From Rugalucina vietnamica (taxonomy: Eukaryota; Mollusca; Bivalvia; Lucinida; Lucinidae): a DNA stretch of 64,000 nt. Every line of letters begins with the position of its first letter. Positions within the stretch are counted from its first letter, which is position 1. Positions 50,601 through 61,312 of the stretch are shown here, piece after piece. The notes below the pieces were generated by a model. The model saw only the letters and a list, made by a program, of their open reading frames with translations, did not search any database and was not told the DNA's origin. The DNA lies in assembly GCA_964017185.1 (NCBI GenBank), contig OZ024878.1, positions 18,789,851 to 18,853,850 on the forward strand, given 5' to 3'. The translations under genes and the position numbers were made by a program.

Positions 50601-53600
50601 TTTGAAACAAACTGAGCTGTACAGCCACAGAAGTTTGTTTGAGTCTTAATTTTGATGGAAAATTTAGAGGGAATGTACAAACCATGTCACACAAAAGTGG
50701 TTAGCAGCTGTGTGATCACTCAGTACTTTGCTGAAAGTCATGATACATGTATTTTTTGCATATTATGTTAAAAACAGCTTTTCCTATGCCGCCTGTCTCT
50801 TTACAGCTGTTTGCATGTTTTATTTGAAATTACAGTTAATGATTGTCTCTTCCCAAGCTAATTATTTTTGCAAGACCTCTTGCTGTGAATTAAACTAAAT
50901 GAGCCTGTGCATGTGAAAACCAACAATTTGCATAGGCGAAAACAAAGACGCAGATCAGCTTCGCGGTGACCGCGAAGCTGATCAGCGCCTTTGTTTTCGC
51001 TACACGGATAGTACACTTCCTCTTCTTCTTAAATCCGAAATTTCAAGCTTCTAGCTCTTTTCTGTGCCTGTACAGCCCAGTTTGTGATGGACCTGGTCGG
51101 AAACCAAAATTGTTGGTTTTGTCATGCACAGGCTCAAATTTCTTTGTTTCGCTCACAAGCACTTTAAGTATAAAACTACACTGCACACTTTCATTTGTCA
51201 ATAACTGGAGAAGTAGTATCCTTGTGTGCCGACAGAGACCAAAAGTACAGAGCTTTGGCACAGTACCTTGGTATACTTTGTCTGATTCACAGTAAAGACA
51301 TAGGCGTTATACGCATAATTAAAAAGAAATTTTGTAACAACAAAATGACCATAAAACTGTAGATAATGTAGATACATAACATCACTTCACAGGCATAAAA
51401 CAATCACAGACCAATGACTCAAAGAAGACTGGTTTTGAGCTTTACATCAGGAAAACATGTTCGTGAAATAAATAACCCCATATACCCCACTTTTATATAG
51501 TAAAACTGGGGTATGCAGGGGTATACTTATTTTTGCTCCAAAACATAGATTGTGGGTACTCATTAGAACCGCCTTGCGGAGGCGGTTCTTACGTGTACCC
51601 ACAATCTGTGTTTTGAGCAAAAATAAGAAAAATGTCATTTTTTTTCAAATGAAAATTCTTTAAATATCTCTGTATATTGCATGGGCAAGTTTTCATAATA
51701 AATGAGCCACCTCATGGGAAAACCAACAATCTGCATAGGCGAAAACAAAGGTGCAGATCAGCTTCGCGGTTACCGCGAAGCTGATCAGCGCCTTTGTTTT
51801 CGCTACTGGGATAGTACAATTCCTCTTCTACTTAAATCCGAAATTTCAAGTTTCTAGCTCTTTTCTGTGCTTGTACAGGTCGGTTTGTGTCGGACCTGTT
51901 TGGAAACCACATTGTTGGTTTTCCCACGAGGCGGCTCAAATAATGCTATGAACATGGTAGGAGAAAACATAACGATACCTATGATGATGGTGGTTATAAT
52001 GCCCAGCAGGCTGGAAGGAAACCTAGCTGACCAGGTCTAGATGTTATTAAACTTTTTTCAAGCTCAGCTCAGCTGAGCATCTAAGCTGAGCATGAAATTT
52101 CAACTGCTCAAAGATGTTGAAATAGTCAAAATTAGTGGATAAGTTGGGTTCAAAACTCAAAAACTAGTAAATTAATGCTGCATCCTGCTCATAAATTGTT
52201 GGCATTTTAACATTTATGAGCAGGGTAAATTTTAGTCTCAGCTGAGCTGAGCATGAAAAAAGTTTTATAACCTCAAAGCCTAAGCTTTCTAAATGCACAT
52301 TGGTTTCTCAATGTCATATGCTGCCCTTTCTAATGACATTTGAGCCGCCTCGTGGGAAAACCAGCAATGTGGTTTCCGAACAGGTCCGACACAAACCGAC
52401 CTGTACAAGCACAGAAAAGAGCTAGAAGCTTGAATTTTCGGATTTAAGTAGAAGAGAAATTGTACTATCCGAGCAGCGAAAACAAAGGTGCTGATCAGCT
52501 TCGCAGTTACTGCGAAGCTGATCTGCGCCTTTGTTTTCGCCTATGCAGATTGTTGGTTTTCCCATGTGGTGGCTCATTAATTTTTCTCTGACGAGTTGTT
52601 CAATATTCAACAGCTGCTGTAGCGTTCATTTTCTTGTTGATTGTTCGGCAACATCTTGTGACTGATTTGGCCTGCTTCTTCTGTTTGTTTGTTGTGAAGT
52701 CTGGATAGCATGTCATCATCACGCAGTGGCGGATTTAGAGGGGGTTCAAGGTGTTCGCTCGAACCCCCCTCTGGAGCCAAATTATTTCGTTTTCATGGGG
52801 AATTTAAAGAAATTTTGAGTGAAATTAGGCTGACGAACCCCCCTTTTCTACATTTGAACCCCCTTTTAAAAAATCCTGGATCCGCCCCTGTCACGATGAG
52901 TCATACAGTCGTACTTTTATGAGATGAAAATAATGTTATTTTAGAATAATAATTATGATACAAAAAATTGATAGTATTTGAAAACATTGTTTTGAAAAGT
53001 GTCATTTTAACAATTCATTGTTGTTTTTGTTGACTTGATATGATTTGTGTAATTTACTATTACATGTATAAAGCAAAGTGATGGCTCAGTAGTAGAAATG
53101 GGAGGTCCTGAGTTCAAGTGAACAAGATACTAGCCGCCGCATGGGATAACAAACAATCTGCATATGCAAAAACAAAGACGCAGATCAGCTTCGCAGTAAC
53201 TGCGAAGCTGATCAGCGCCTTTGTTTTCGCTACACGGATGGTACAATTCCTCTACCTTCTAAATCCAAAATTTCCAGCCTCAAACCATCTTCTGCAACTG
53301 TACAGCCCGGCTTGTGTCAGACCTGGTCGAAACACAAATTGTTGGTTTTCTCACGCACAGGCTCATACATTAACTCTCTGTAGTCCTGCAAGTGGTGGCT
53401 CTGTCCCCACTTGGATGAAAAATTGTTCACTTGGATTTTAAGTCACAAAACAAAAAAAAAAAAAAAAAAAAAAAAAAATATTTTAGCAGTCCCCTTAACG
53501 GACACAGCAGATTCACATGAATTATATATTGTATCTATGTGTTGGTTGAAAAAAGCAAGAGTCACTGCCACTCTTGAGGGAAAATACATACATGTTGTTC

Positions 53601-53867
53601 ATAAATTAACAAAATGCAAATTATTTCATTCATCTGATATTTTTATTGTCATTATTTTTTTCAGACACAAGAGACCTGGGAAACAGTTTTCTGCGAGACA
53701 GCCCCCACTACAATACAGAAGAAGATGCTCTAAATGCCCGACGACTGAAAAAATCTGTGACACTTTACACAACATTTGATTGGTCAAAAGTTCCTCGTGT
53801 TGAGGAAAGACGTCAAGCTGAAAATGTGTTTGATTCACCTGAAATTGTCACCCATGTTTATAGATGA
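44657..53867 (+). CDS. LRRC72: LRRC72-like leucine-rich-repeat protein, 5' incomplete (six exons)
   Basis: Exons: 44,657-44,730; 45,362-45,431; 46,046-46,241; 48,422-48,511; 49,306-49,452; 53,665-53,867 (stop TGA). They total 780 nt (259 codons plus stop) with consistent phases and GT/AG sites. LRR signatures: VEQLYLANKGL, FKYLRYLWLNGNK, LAELYLQNNQL, LKVLMLHNNQLTKLD, LKTLSNLFNNPV, then the LRR-cap-like YRLFVIHSVPSVDLLDR. The C-terminal region has ETVAFGRR and LKKSVTLYTTFDWSKVPRVEER, which matches human LRRC72 (known to me as [21 protein letters not shown]). The first coding exon with the start is not found upstream of 44,657. The role is not well established; family members are conserved LRR proteins of ciliated animals. 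Introns hold MITEs A8-A17, family B and C copies and a hAT-like MITE. Confidence 0.9.
44805..45012. mobile_element. MITE family A, copy A8 (hairpin half deleted)
   Basis: Flanked by ATAT on both sides (44,801-44,804 and 45,013-45,016). The internal hairpin has collapsed to a short stem (GTGAAAACAAAGGCGCTG, then CTGCGTCTTTGTTTTCAC), losing the loop arms. Confidence 0.8.
45240..45342. mobile_element. MITE family A, partial right half (A9)
   Basis: Carries the non-hairpin half ('cggaaacccgcattgttggt' to GGCTC). It ends 19 nt upstream of the LRRC72 exon at 45,362, so it supplies sequence at the acceptor region. Confidence 0.75.
45784..46012. mobile_element. MITE family A, copy A10
   Basis: Target duplication ACAT at 45,780-45,783 and 46,013-46,016. 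It ends 33 nt before the LRRC72 exon at 46,046. Confidence 0.88.
46262..46525. mobile_element. Foldback MITE family B, copy 3
   Basis: Ends TACGAAAACACGGCCCTG / CATGGACATGTTTTCC with central GATTGTGGGTAC...GTACCCACAATC. It begins 20 nt after the 5' splice site of the 46,046-46,241 LRRC72 exon. Confidence 0.8.
46914..47147. mobile_element. MITE family A, copy A11
   Basis: Target duplication ATTT on both sides (46,910-46,913 and 47,148-47,151); hairpin centre GCTTCGCGGTAACCGCGAAGC. Confidence 0.9.
47464..47694. mobile_element. MITE family A, copy A12
   Basis: Target duplication ATAT on both sides; end GAACC / GGTTC with paired substitutions in the two TIRs. A partial A fragment follows at about 47,738-47,815. 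Confidence 0.88.
47886..48395. repeat. Degraded family B element, split
   Basis: The left end ACGAAAACTTGCCCATGC (about 47,892) and right end GCATGGACATGTTATCC (about 48,376) resemble family B, but the centre is replaced by unrelated sequence. It stops 27 nt before the 48,422 LRRC72 exon. Another half copy is at 49,138-49,262, about 40 nt before the 49,306 exon. Confidence 0.55.
50042..50287. mobile_element. Foldback element with perfect 45-bp hairpin arms
   Basis: The outer ends 'accagttgttcaaaa' / 'ttttgaacaactgg' are inverted. The centre 50,111-50,208 is a long palindrome around TTTGCAATGCAATGTAAAGG with arms including GATAAAATGTGAGAATCC. A half copy is at about 58,060-58,170. Confidence 0.8.
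50901..51135. mobile_element. MITE family A, copy A14
   Basis: Target duplication AAAT (50,897-50,900 and 51,136-51,139); hairpin centre GCTTCGCGGTGACCGCGAAGC. Confidence 0.9.
51450..51695. mobile_element. Foldback MITE family B, copy 6 (best preserved)
   Basis: Ends GGAAAACATGTTCGTG / GCATGGGCAAGTTTTC; the central palindrome is GATTGTGGGTACTC...GTGTACCCACAATC with a GAACCGCC/GGCGGTTC stem. It lies only 8 bp from MITE A15. Confidence 0.85.
51704..51937. mobile_element. MITE family A, copy A15
   Basis: Target duplication AAAT on both sides (51,700-51,703 and 51,938-51,941); well-preserved TIRs. Confidence 0.9.
52034..52282. mobile_element. Foldback MITE family C, copy 3
   Basis: Same ends as the copies at 1.8 and 2.5 kb (TTATTAAACTTTTTTC at left, GAAAAAAGTTTTATAACCTC at right), in the opposite internal orientation. 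CAGCTCAGCTGAGC is present. Confidence 0.8.
52342..52575. mobile_element. MITE family A, copy A16
   Basis: GAGCC...GGCTC; flanks ATTT and ATTA (one mismatch in the duplication). Confidence 0.85.
52724..52890. mobile_element. Short hAT-like MITE
   Basis: Ends CAGTGGCGGATTTAG and GGATCCGCCCCTG, with internal 'gaaccccc' stretches. TCACG lies directly outside both ends; an 8-bp hAT duplication, if present, has diverged. Confidence 0.65.
53131..53364. mobile_element. MITE family A, copy A17
   Basis: Target duplication ATAC (53,127-53,130 and 53,365-53,368); the left end mutated to TAGCC. It lies in the last LRRC72 intron. Confidence 0.88.
53449..53480. repeat. Poly(A) tract
   Basis: A run of about 30 A residues in the last LRRC72 intron. 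Confidence 0.85.
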
Positions 53868-54094
53868 AGTGATCGTGAGTGTGGAAAAGAAACATAAAGC
53901 ATTTATTTCCTAAGATTTTTTGGTGAAATAATTTCATCATGCAAAATCCTGATATTTGTTGTTCATGCTTGGTACAGAAAAAGCATTTGTCATTGTGTAT
54001 GACTTATGATAAGAGGTCTGATCAACCTAGGTTACAAAAACACTCCGATGAAATATAGGTATTTAAAGCTCTGAAAATTGAATTTTTTTCAATT

Positions 54095-54338
54095 TTTGAA
54101 AATGAAGTTTTTCAGTTTTTGAAAACAAATTTGAAAAATTTTGATATTTTTACTTAGAAGATAAATTGTGAGTACATGTTAGAACCTCCTCTGGATGGCA
54201 TTTCTAATATGAACCCTCAATCTACCTTTTGAGCAAAATGTAAGAAAATATCAAAAATTTTCAAATGAAAATTATCACTTTTTACAGCTGAGAAAATTCA
54301 GTTTATTGCGTAGGCCTGTTTTTGTAATGGTCTTTTCA
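54095..54338. repeat. Degraded family B copy
   Basis: The central GATAAATTGTGAGTAC region and right-end 'attgcgtaggcctgtttttg' are recognisable with many substitutions. It lies just beyond the LRRC72 stop codon and abuts the large inverted repeat. Confidence 0.55.
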
Positions 54339-55443
54339 CACACTGGTCAATGTAAATGCATAGGCAACATCTGAAATGCACAGGGTCCCGTATTAGGACA
54401 CACAGGCTACCTCATAAAATGGCAGATATTTGACAGCTGATGAAGGTATGATACATACTCTCTAATTGTTTTACCATTGTTCAACGATTGTAAAAATCTA
54501 CCACGTCTTAAAGTATCCCCTATCCACTTCCCTCAGCAACTTGAGTAAATTTAAGTAATTTTATTTCAAAATGAAAACATAGACCCAAATTTACTTTTCC
54601 AGGTAACGGTATTTTGTAAGTATATTGCATTTTATTTACAGATTTCTCCCTTAAATACACGATCGAAGCTCTTGTTCTGCCAAGAACATCAAAAGCCAAG
54701 ATAATGAAGTCGAAAGACAAACACCCAAATAATGTCACAACCTTTTAGGAAAATATTCAAGAATTTGATTTACAACGCACATGGCTTCTAAATCCAAAAC
54801 AACGCAGAGGCTTCTCACGAAATTTCAAACTGATGAAATAGAAGGTATTTCATGGTATTTTAGGCGTATGCTTATAATAAGATAATACACTCAGCGTTTT
54901 AAATAGGTGTTGCTAGAGAAGAATCACCTGAACCCTATGAATTTGTAGATCGTCATACAAAGTTTACAAATATGTCTTGGTTTCAATATTGCGACAAGAA
55001 CAATGTTATAAGTGACATCATTTAACACAAATAATCAAGTTAGATAACATTTGTTACGAAATATGGCGCGCCACCCTTTTAAAAGACGTTTTCATCAAAG
55101 AGTATAACAACACACTTGACTTTTAAAATATATGTACAAAATACCGTTACCTGGAACAGTAAATTTTTACCTGAAAAAGTAAATTTTGGTCTATTTTTTC
55201 ATTTCAGAATAAACTGACTTAAATTTACTACCATTGTAAAGGGAAGTGGATAGGGGATACTTTAAGGCACGTGTCAGATTTTACAATCATAATTCATTGA
55301 ACAATGGTAGAACAATTAGGAAGTATGTATCTTACCTTCTTCAGCTGTCAAATATCCACCATTTATGAGGTAGCCTGTGTATCCTAATATGAGAGCCTGT
55401 GCGTTTCAGATGTTGCCTATTCATTTACCTTGACCAGTGTGTT
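54333..55443. mobile_element. Large inverted-repeat element (~310-bp arms)
   Basis: Left arm 54,333-54,645 and right arm about 55,118-55,443 are reverse complements with scattered changes (for example AAAGTATCCCCTATCCACTT and its complement). The loop of about 470 bp (54,646-55,117) has no recognised gene. It starts about 470 bp after the LRRC72 stop. Confidence 0.85.
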
Positions 55444-55581
55444 TCATGTCTGTTCTGTCTTGTGTTTTTATTCCATTTTGCATTTATCATATTTTATTTT
55501 ATAGGACTGTTAAAATGAAAAATTCTGTTACATGGTGATAGTCATATGCATATGTTAAAGTTTAATTGTTCATTTGTTTAT

Positions 55582-55816
55582 GAGCCGCGTCGTGGGAAAA
55601 CCGGATTTTTGCCTAGGCGAAAACAAAGGCGCAGATCAGCTTCGCAGTAACTGCGAAGCTGATCAGCGCCTTTGTTTTCGCTACACGGATAGTACAATTC
55701 CTCTACTTTCTAAATCCAAAATTTCCAGCCTCCAGTCATCTTCTGTGCTTGTACAGGTCGGTTTGTGTCAGACCTGGTCGGAAACCCCGAAGACCGGTTT
55801 TCTTGCGTCGCGGCTC
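55582..55816. mobile_element. MITE family A, copy A18
   Basis: Target duplication TTAT on both sides (55,578-55,581 and 55,817-55,820). Because this duplication does not start with A, it fixes the element ends at GAGCC and GGCTC. Confidence 0.92.
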
Positions 55817-55865
55817 TTATTGTGTTCACTGTTATGTTTTGTTTCCATTTTTAAAAACAACAAAT

Positions 55866-56100
55866 GAGCCTGTGCATGAGAAAACCAACAATTTGGGTTT
55901 CAGACCAGGTCCAACACAAACCAGCCTGTACAGTCACAGAAGAAACCCAGAATCTTGAAAATTTGGGAATAAGTAGAGGAGGAAATGTACTATCCGTGTA
56001 GCGAAAACAAAGACGCTGATCAGCTTCGCGGTTACCGCGAAGCTGATCTGCGTCTTTGTTTTCGCCCATGCAAATTGTTGGTTTTCTCATGCACAGGCTC
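55866..56100. mobile_element. MITE family A, copy A19
   Basis: Target duplication AAAT (55,862-55,865 and 56,101-56,104). It is in opposite orientation to A18, about 50 bp away. Confidence 0.9.
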
Positions 56101-56157
56101 AAATATTACTTTTATTCAAAGGAAAATATGTCTTCTATGGAAGTAAACGCTATACAC

Positions 56158-56342
56158 TTCAACCTCATTATAAATGTGCCTCACTACAATGGACTTTTCA
56201 ATATAACACTGCCATGTCATGGCTCCCAAATTGAATATTTTGCTGAATGTATATAGTAAGTAACCTCATTATAACACGGTTAACTTATAACACAGTCTTT
56301 TTCTATAGACCCAAAGATAGTGTTATTATGAGGTTGGCCTGT
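56158..56342. repeat. Dispersed repeat family D, copy 2
   Basis: Reverse-oriented relative of 2128-2287, with AACCTCATTATAACAC and 'gtgttattatgaggtt' motifs. Confidence 0.6.
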
Positions 56343-56804
56343 ACTTGTAAACAAGCATAAATTGGTACTGATGTGGATATTTGCATGCATAAAACGTGTT
56401 AACATTCCTGCTAATTCATTAAAATGTATAAAATCTTAAGATTTTAATGGGATAATATGTCGAAATACTGCACATCTGTGCGAAAAAAATTTGCTCCAGT
56501 CAAATGTTAACAAAGGTTCTGTTAAGAGAATGTACTATGTTTTCAATCATGTTGACTGTATCGCAAAGTTCAAGGACCATCCCGTCTAAAAGCATAGGAA
56601 CACGAAACTATATCTTGCCTTGTTGTGCCTTGACACTTTCAAAACATAAAACCAGAGAGAAACAGAATTTAGTTTTGAGACTGTGAACTACAAAGTTATC
56701 TGTGATACAGTATTTTGTGATATGTACTGAATAGTGATAAATACATTGTTGTACTATTAGGCTGTTCAGTGTTTTTCATTTGAGCCATGTCGCAAGACAC
56801 ATAT

Positions 56805-57038
56805 GAGCCGCCTCGTGGGAAAACCAACAATGTGGTTTCTGAACAGGTTCTACACAAACCGAGCTGTACAAGCACAGAAGCAGGCTAGAAGTTTGAAATT
56901 TTGGAGTTAAGTAGAGGAGGAATTGTACTATCCGAGTAGCGAAAACAAAGGCGCTGATCAGCTTCGCGGTTACCGCGAAGCTGATCTGCTCCTTTGTTTT
57001 CGCATATGCAGATTGTTGGTTTTCCCATGGAGCAGCTC
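56805..57038. mobile_element. MITE family A, copy A20, beside a TIR fragment
   Basis: Normal internal structure, but the flanks (ATAT and AATT) do not match. A second TIR-like piece (GAGCCATGTCGCAAG) lies just upstream at about 56,782, suggesting a nested or rearranged insertion. Confidence 0.75.
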
Positions 57039-57044
57039 AATTAT

Positions 57045-57520
57045 AAAACAAGTAGAACTTGAAACTGGACCATGAACTTCACGTGTAACTTAAACTAGGC
57101 CATGAAACCAACAAGAAGAACTTGAAACTGGGACATGGCCTTCACATGTAGAACTTAAACTAGGCCATGAATCCAACATGTAGAAATTCTACGTTGAATT
57201 CATGGCCTAGTTTTCATACATGTGAAGTTCATGGCCCAGTTTCAAGTTCTACTTGTTTAATTCATGGCCTAGTTTGTCATACATGTGAAGTTCATGGCCC
57301 ATTTTCAAGGTCTACTTGTTGGATTCATGCCAGCTTCAAGTTCTATACATTGTGTTCATGGCCCAGTTTCAAGTTCTATATTTGGGTTCATGGTCCCCGG
57401 TGATTTCAATTTCCATATGTGAGATTCATGGCCCAGTTTCAAGTTCTACATGTGAGATTTATGGCCCAGTTGCATGTGTTTCAAATCTGTATGTAACATT
57501 CATGGCACAGCTTCAAAATG
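57045..57520. repeat. Minisatellite with an inversion
   Basis: Diverged units of about 35-40 bp contain 'ttcatggcccagtttcaagt'. Units before about 57,185 are in reverse orientation and units after it in forward orientation, giving a palindromic junction near ATGTAGAAATTCTAC. Confidence 0.75.
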
Positions 57521-57599
57521 GCCATAAAACCGGTCTACAACGCAACATCTGCTTTTCCTGCTTTGTAAACTCTGACCGCTCCGAAGTGTAGTTTTCTAG

Positions 57600-58480
57600 T
57601 GGGTTTTTTTTTTTTTTTTTTTTTTTTCTTTTTTTTTTTTTCATAAGCCCCCGTCACACCTAGCCGCATTTCTATATCGTCAAGAAGGTTGCCCAATTGT
57701 TCATGTGCTTTGACATTGCAAAGAATACCTGCTATATTTTAGTAAAAAAGTACATGTTAATGCCGTCATAATACTGACAAGCAGGGCGTTGCCTCGGTGC
57801 ATACATGAAGTTTCTTAAAATTCTTGCGCTTTGCAACGTTTTTGCGCAGCTTTCGTGGCGCTGTGTGTGTTCTTTCCCATGTTCAAAGCATTCATACTGC
57901 GGTTCATCTTTATCCATAATCGCACCAGAGCAATGTTCTCACGGCGTTCAAGAAAATGCATCTAACAGAGACGTGGGATCACGTATAGAGCATGGAGGGG
58001 CAGCGAGCATTTTGTGAATGCTCAAATAAATGCCGTCGTTATGGTGGTTAACGTTCTGGGCCCTGTTGTTCAATCGTTAATTAACGATTCGTCTAAATTT
58101 CAAACATGAATATTACAAATACACTGTTATTTCTGGTGATGAAATGTGAGAATCCTTTGCAATGCAATGTCAAAAGACGTTTAAACGCGACAGGAACGCA
58201 GCGTGGATGTCGTGCAAGAGCAACTTGCATGCGTTGCGAGCATAGTGGAAGCATCGTAAGAGCGCATGGATTCGACAACAAGAACATCTTTAGAATTCGG
58301 TGGAACGCTGTTTGTAAGCTCCGTTGCATCGTCTTGGCCAAAGGGGCGCTTTTACAAGTCTTTTTCTTTAATATAGCAGATTTCCCTTGTGATCTCGCAG
58401 CACTGCGTCAATTGAAAAACGCCGTGAAAAAAAAAGACTGCTGAAACTCGGCTCGGTTTAACGGACTTACAATGCAAACA
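57600..58480. repeat. Probable repeat block, no gene
   Basis: Starts with a T-rich tract (57,604-57,640), then a 'ccccgtcacacctagccgca' stretch and a half copy of the foldback element of 50,042-50,287 at about 58,060-58,170. The short open frames lack any conserved domain. Confidence 0.45.
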
Positions 58481-58586
58481 GTTTAGTGCAGGGGTCTTTC
58501 ATAGGTCTGTGGTTGATCAAGACACTTTATAACGTACCTTCGGCCCTGATATAGTGACCCTTCCAAACCGTTGAAGACTGCAAAAT

Positions 58587-58712
58587 GAGCCACCGCATGG
58601 TAATACCAGCAATTTGCATATGCGAAAACAAAGACGCAGATCAGCTGTGCAGTAACTGCAAAGCAGATCAGTATCTTTGTTTTCCTACACACACAGATAC
58701 TATTGTAGTACA
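58587..58712. mobile_element. MITE family A, truncated copy A21
   Basis: The left TIR and hairpin are present, but the non-hairpin half is missing. There is no right end. Confidence 0.7.
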
Positions 58713-59294
58713 ACCCACGTTCCCAGACTGAAAAGGATCATGGCTTGACGGAGTTTACAATCCAAGATAAGACTAACAGAACACATAAATTTATTTCATT
58801 TGAAAATGAAAAATATAGAAAGACTAAATGTAATTCAATGCATGTAGGTCATGTAGGTTTTGAAAACCTGAAAAAGTATTGCTTCACATTTCAGAACACG
58901 TTATAACGTGGCCAGTCAATGGACCAATCATATTGCTTCAATCTTTTATGCGGTTTAAGATAGTTCACTTTCTTCTGAATAAACTCATTCTAGGCCTTTC
59001 ACTTTTAATCAAAACTCGGAACACATAAAAGATAGTAAATGTCTGTCATGGCGTAATCCATATCTCTTGTCGTTAACGTTGAAATTGTTCGTTATCGTCG
59101 TTTTATTGGCATCTGGGTCCTAGTGTCTGAAAAAAAGAGAGAAAGAAAGAAAAATAAATATATGACCAAATATTAATATTAAGAGTTAAGACGGGGAAAA
59201 GCATCTAGAAGTCGAGCCTAGCTCTAAATTCTATACGATCCCGGTCCCGTTACCAGAGGAAGGGTAGATACGCAGCAAACATATCGCAATTAAT

Positions 59295-59530
59295 GAGCCG
59301 CCTCATGAGAAAACCAACACTTTGCATAGGCGAAAACATAGGCGCAGATCAGCTGTGCAGTAATTGCGAAGCTGATCAGCGCCTTTGTGTTTTCGCTACA
59401 CGGATAGCACAATTCCTCTACTTTCTAAATCCAAAACTTCCAGCCTCTACCCATATTCTATGCTTGTACAGGCCGGTTTGTGTCGGGCCTGTTCGGAAAC
59501 CACATTGTTGGTTTTCTCACGAGACGGCTC
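59295..59530. mobile_element. MITE family A, copy A22
   Basis: Full length from GAGCC to GGCTC with a slightly disrupted hairpin. The flanks TAAT and ATGG do not form a duplication. Confidence 0.8.
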
Positions 59531-60339
59531 ATGGTCTTAACTGGCCATATCAAGAGTTCGTGATCATGTGGTTCCTTATACTGATCTATAGATCTACTAG
59601 TACTGTCGTTGTACATTGAAAGGTCCTTGATTGATAAGAACGCATATCTTTTAAAACTTTCACCTGAGATGACCTCAAAATAAACTTATATCAATAATGA
59701 GAAATGTAACATCTGTCTTGAACCCAGCTGTTTACATGGTTTGCCCTGCGATAAATGTGTTTTGTCCGCATTTTAACGCCACAATCAACGATGTTTCAGT
59801 CATTTCGGGACAAAGCCAACGCTTACTGTCCCAGTCCCAAGTACCACCGTTCCGTGTCTTGAGCCAAACCATTTTTTGTCACACAGCACTGACACTACAC
59901 TCTACGACAGCGCGCTCACAAAACATAATAGGTCGCAAATGTTAATTCACAAGCATGGCGTTCATGAAGACGACAGCCGTTTTGAACGACCTGTTCGGTG
60001 CTTCTACATTACATCTACATGTATGTCCGATGATCTAAAAGTTCTATTTTGGATTTGATATTTTCAGCGAAGACTCGAGTCAGATATACCTGACAAAGAG
60101 GGTAACAGGGTAGATATCTCTACCCTGTGCCAACTCAACCCCCACCCCCATCCCCGTAATGTTGTGCCGCTTTTTGCATGACTGTAAAACGCAGTCACGT
60201 GAAAAAGTGATAGATGATAATCGTAATTGAAATGTAATTGGCTAGTCGTCAAACCGGAACCATACTTCGCTGTGCAGAAAATGACATAACCGTTACTTTT
60301 TTGCGTTAGTGTACATAAGACAAACACAAACTTACGTTG

Positions 60340-60546
60340 CTACTTCTTTTGATTCTGTGCGTTGTTCATCAATTTTTGAACATTTTTCCTGGTGTGTTCC
60401 GTATGCTGTGTATGTTGTTCACTTTCCTTTTTCGATCGTCCTTTACCACTGTGATGAGAGTGCACAAGCTTATCCTGTTCTATATTGTAGTCGTCATACT
60501 CGTCCATGTATTGTTTGTCAGCATCCCCTTGTTTCCCTGTCGACAT
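60340..60546 (-). CDS. NUPR1: NUPR1-like nuclear protein, intact small gene
   Basis: An ATG at 60,544-60,546 opens 68 codons ending in TAG (60,340-60,342). The protein is small, highly charged and without hydrophobic core, as in the NUPR1/p8 family of intrinsically disordered chromatin-associated stress proteins. Family features in order: acidic/aromatic DEYDDYNIEQDKLVHSHHSG, the basic GKGRSKKESEQHT, then HTRKNVQKLMNNAQNQKK, which corresponds to the conserved RKxxxKLxN helix and bipartite nuclear signal. Similarity to the arthropod version is strongest in the GHSGKQRSKRE-type and RKIVTKLMN-type blocks (from memory). A GTAAGT lies 4 nt after the stop, so the 3' UTR may be spliced. Single coding exon. 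Confidence 0.82.
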   Translation of the reverse strand: MSTGKQGDADKQYMDEYDDYNIEQDKLVHSHHSGKGRSKKESEQHTQHTEHTRKNVQKLMNNAQNQKK

Positions 60547-61312
60547 GTCGATTGATTACGATAAATCACAAGAAAAACGACCGTATTAAACACTGAGTTA
60601 AATAAAATATGGCTTGAAGTTGAAGTGTGTTCACCGTACAGTATTTATATGATACTTGCCACGTAAAACTCATACATGTATTGATTGTGCAGCAAGGGAA
60701 AAGAAATTTATGGTTATAAGATTTTGCTTTGGGATGTACAGCGAATACTTCGAATGTCTGAATCGATATCTCTAGACATTTCCTTGATATTTCGATTCCA
60801 TCGTCCTTTTTTTCTCTTTATGAAAAGCGCATACACAGATCAGCTTAGATTTGTTGAGCAGTATGATCTTTTTCTCTGCCCCCACATGTCCTTAAACTGG
60901 CCCATTCAGTAATGTAATCATTTGGGCCACATCATGAGAGGAGAGACTACGTTATTTTCATTAAAGCTCGCAAATGGAGATCAGCCTCCGTATATTAACG
61001 GGCTGATCATGGTCCATATTCGTTTGCTTGTGTCTTGTGTTTTCTTAGTGCGCTCATCGTGAGGCCGTTCAAACATGAGCGGTGTTTTCACGAGATATGA
61101 GTTAGTTGTAAGTCATGTGACACTGTTTACAGTTGACGATTTTATGTGCGATAAAGATGACTTCACATCAAAAATAGAATACCGACAACAACATTAAAGA
61201 TAACACTGTTACATGATCGGTTTACCAGTACTAAATTAAATACATTTCCACGATCAATGACCGAAAATTCGAACCAGCTATCTGCTGAACGCAAGGTGGA
61301 TTTCTCTTGACA

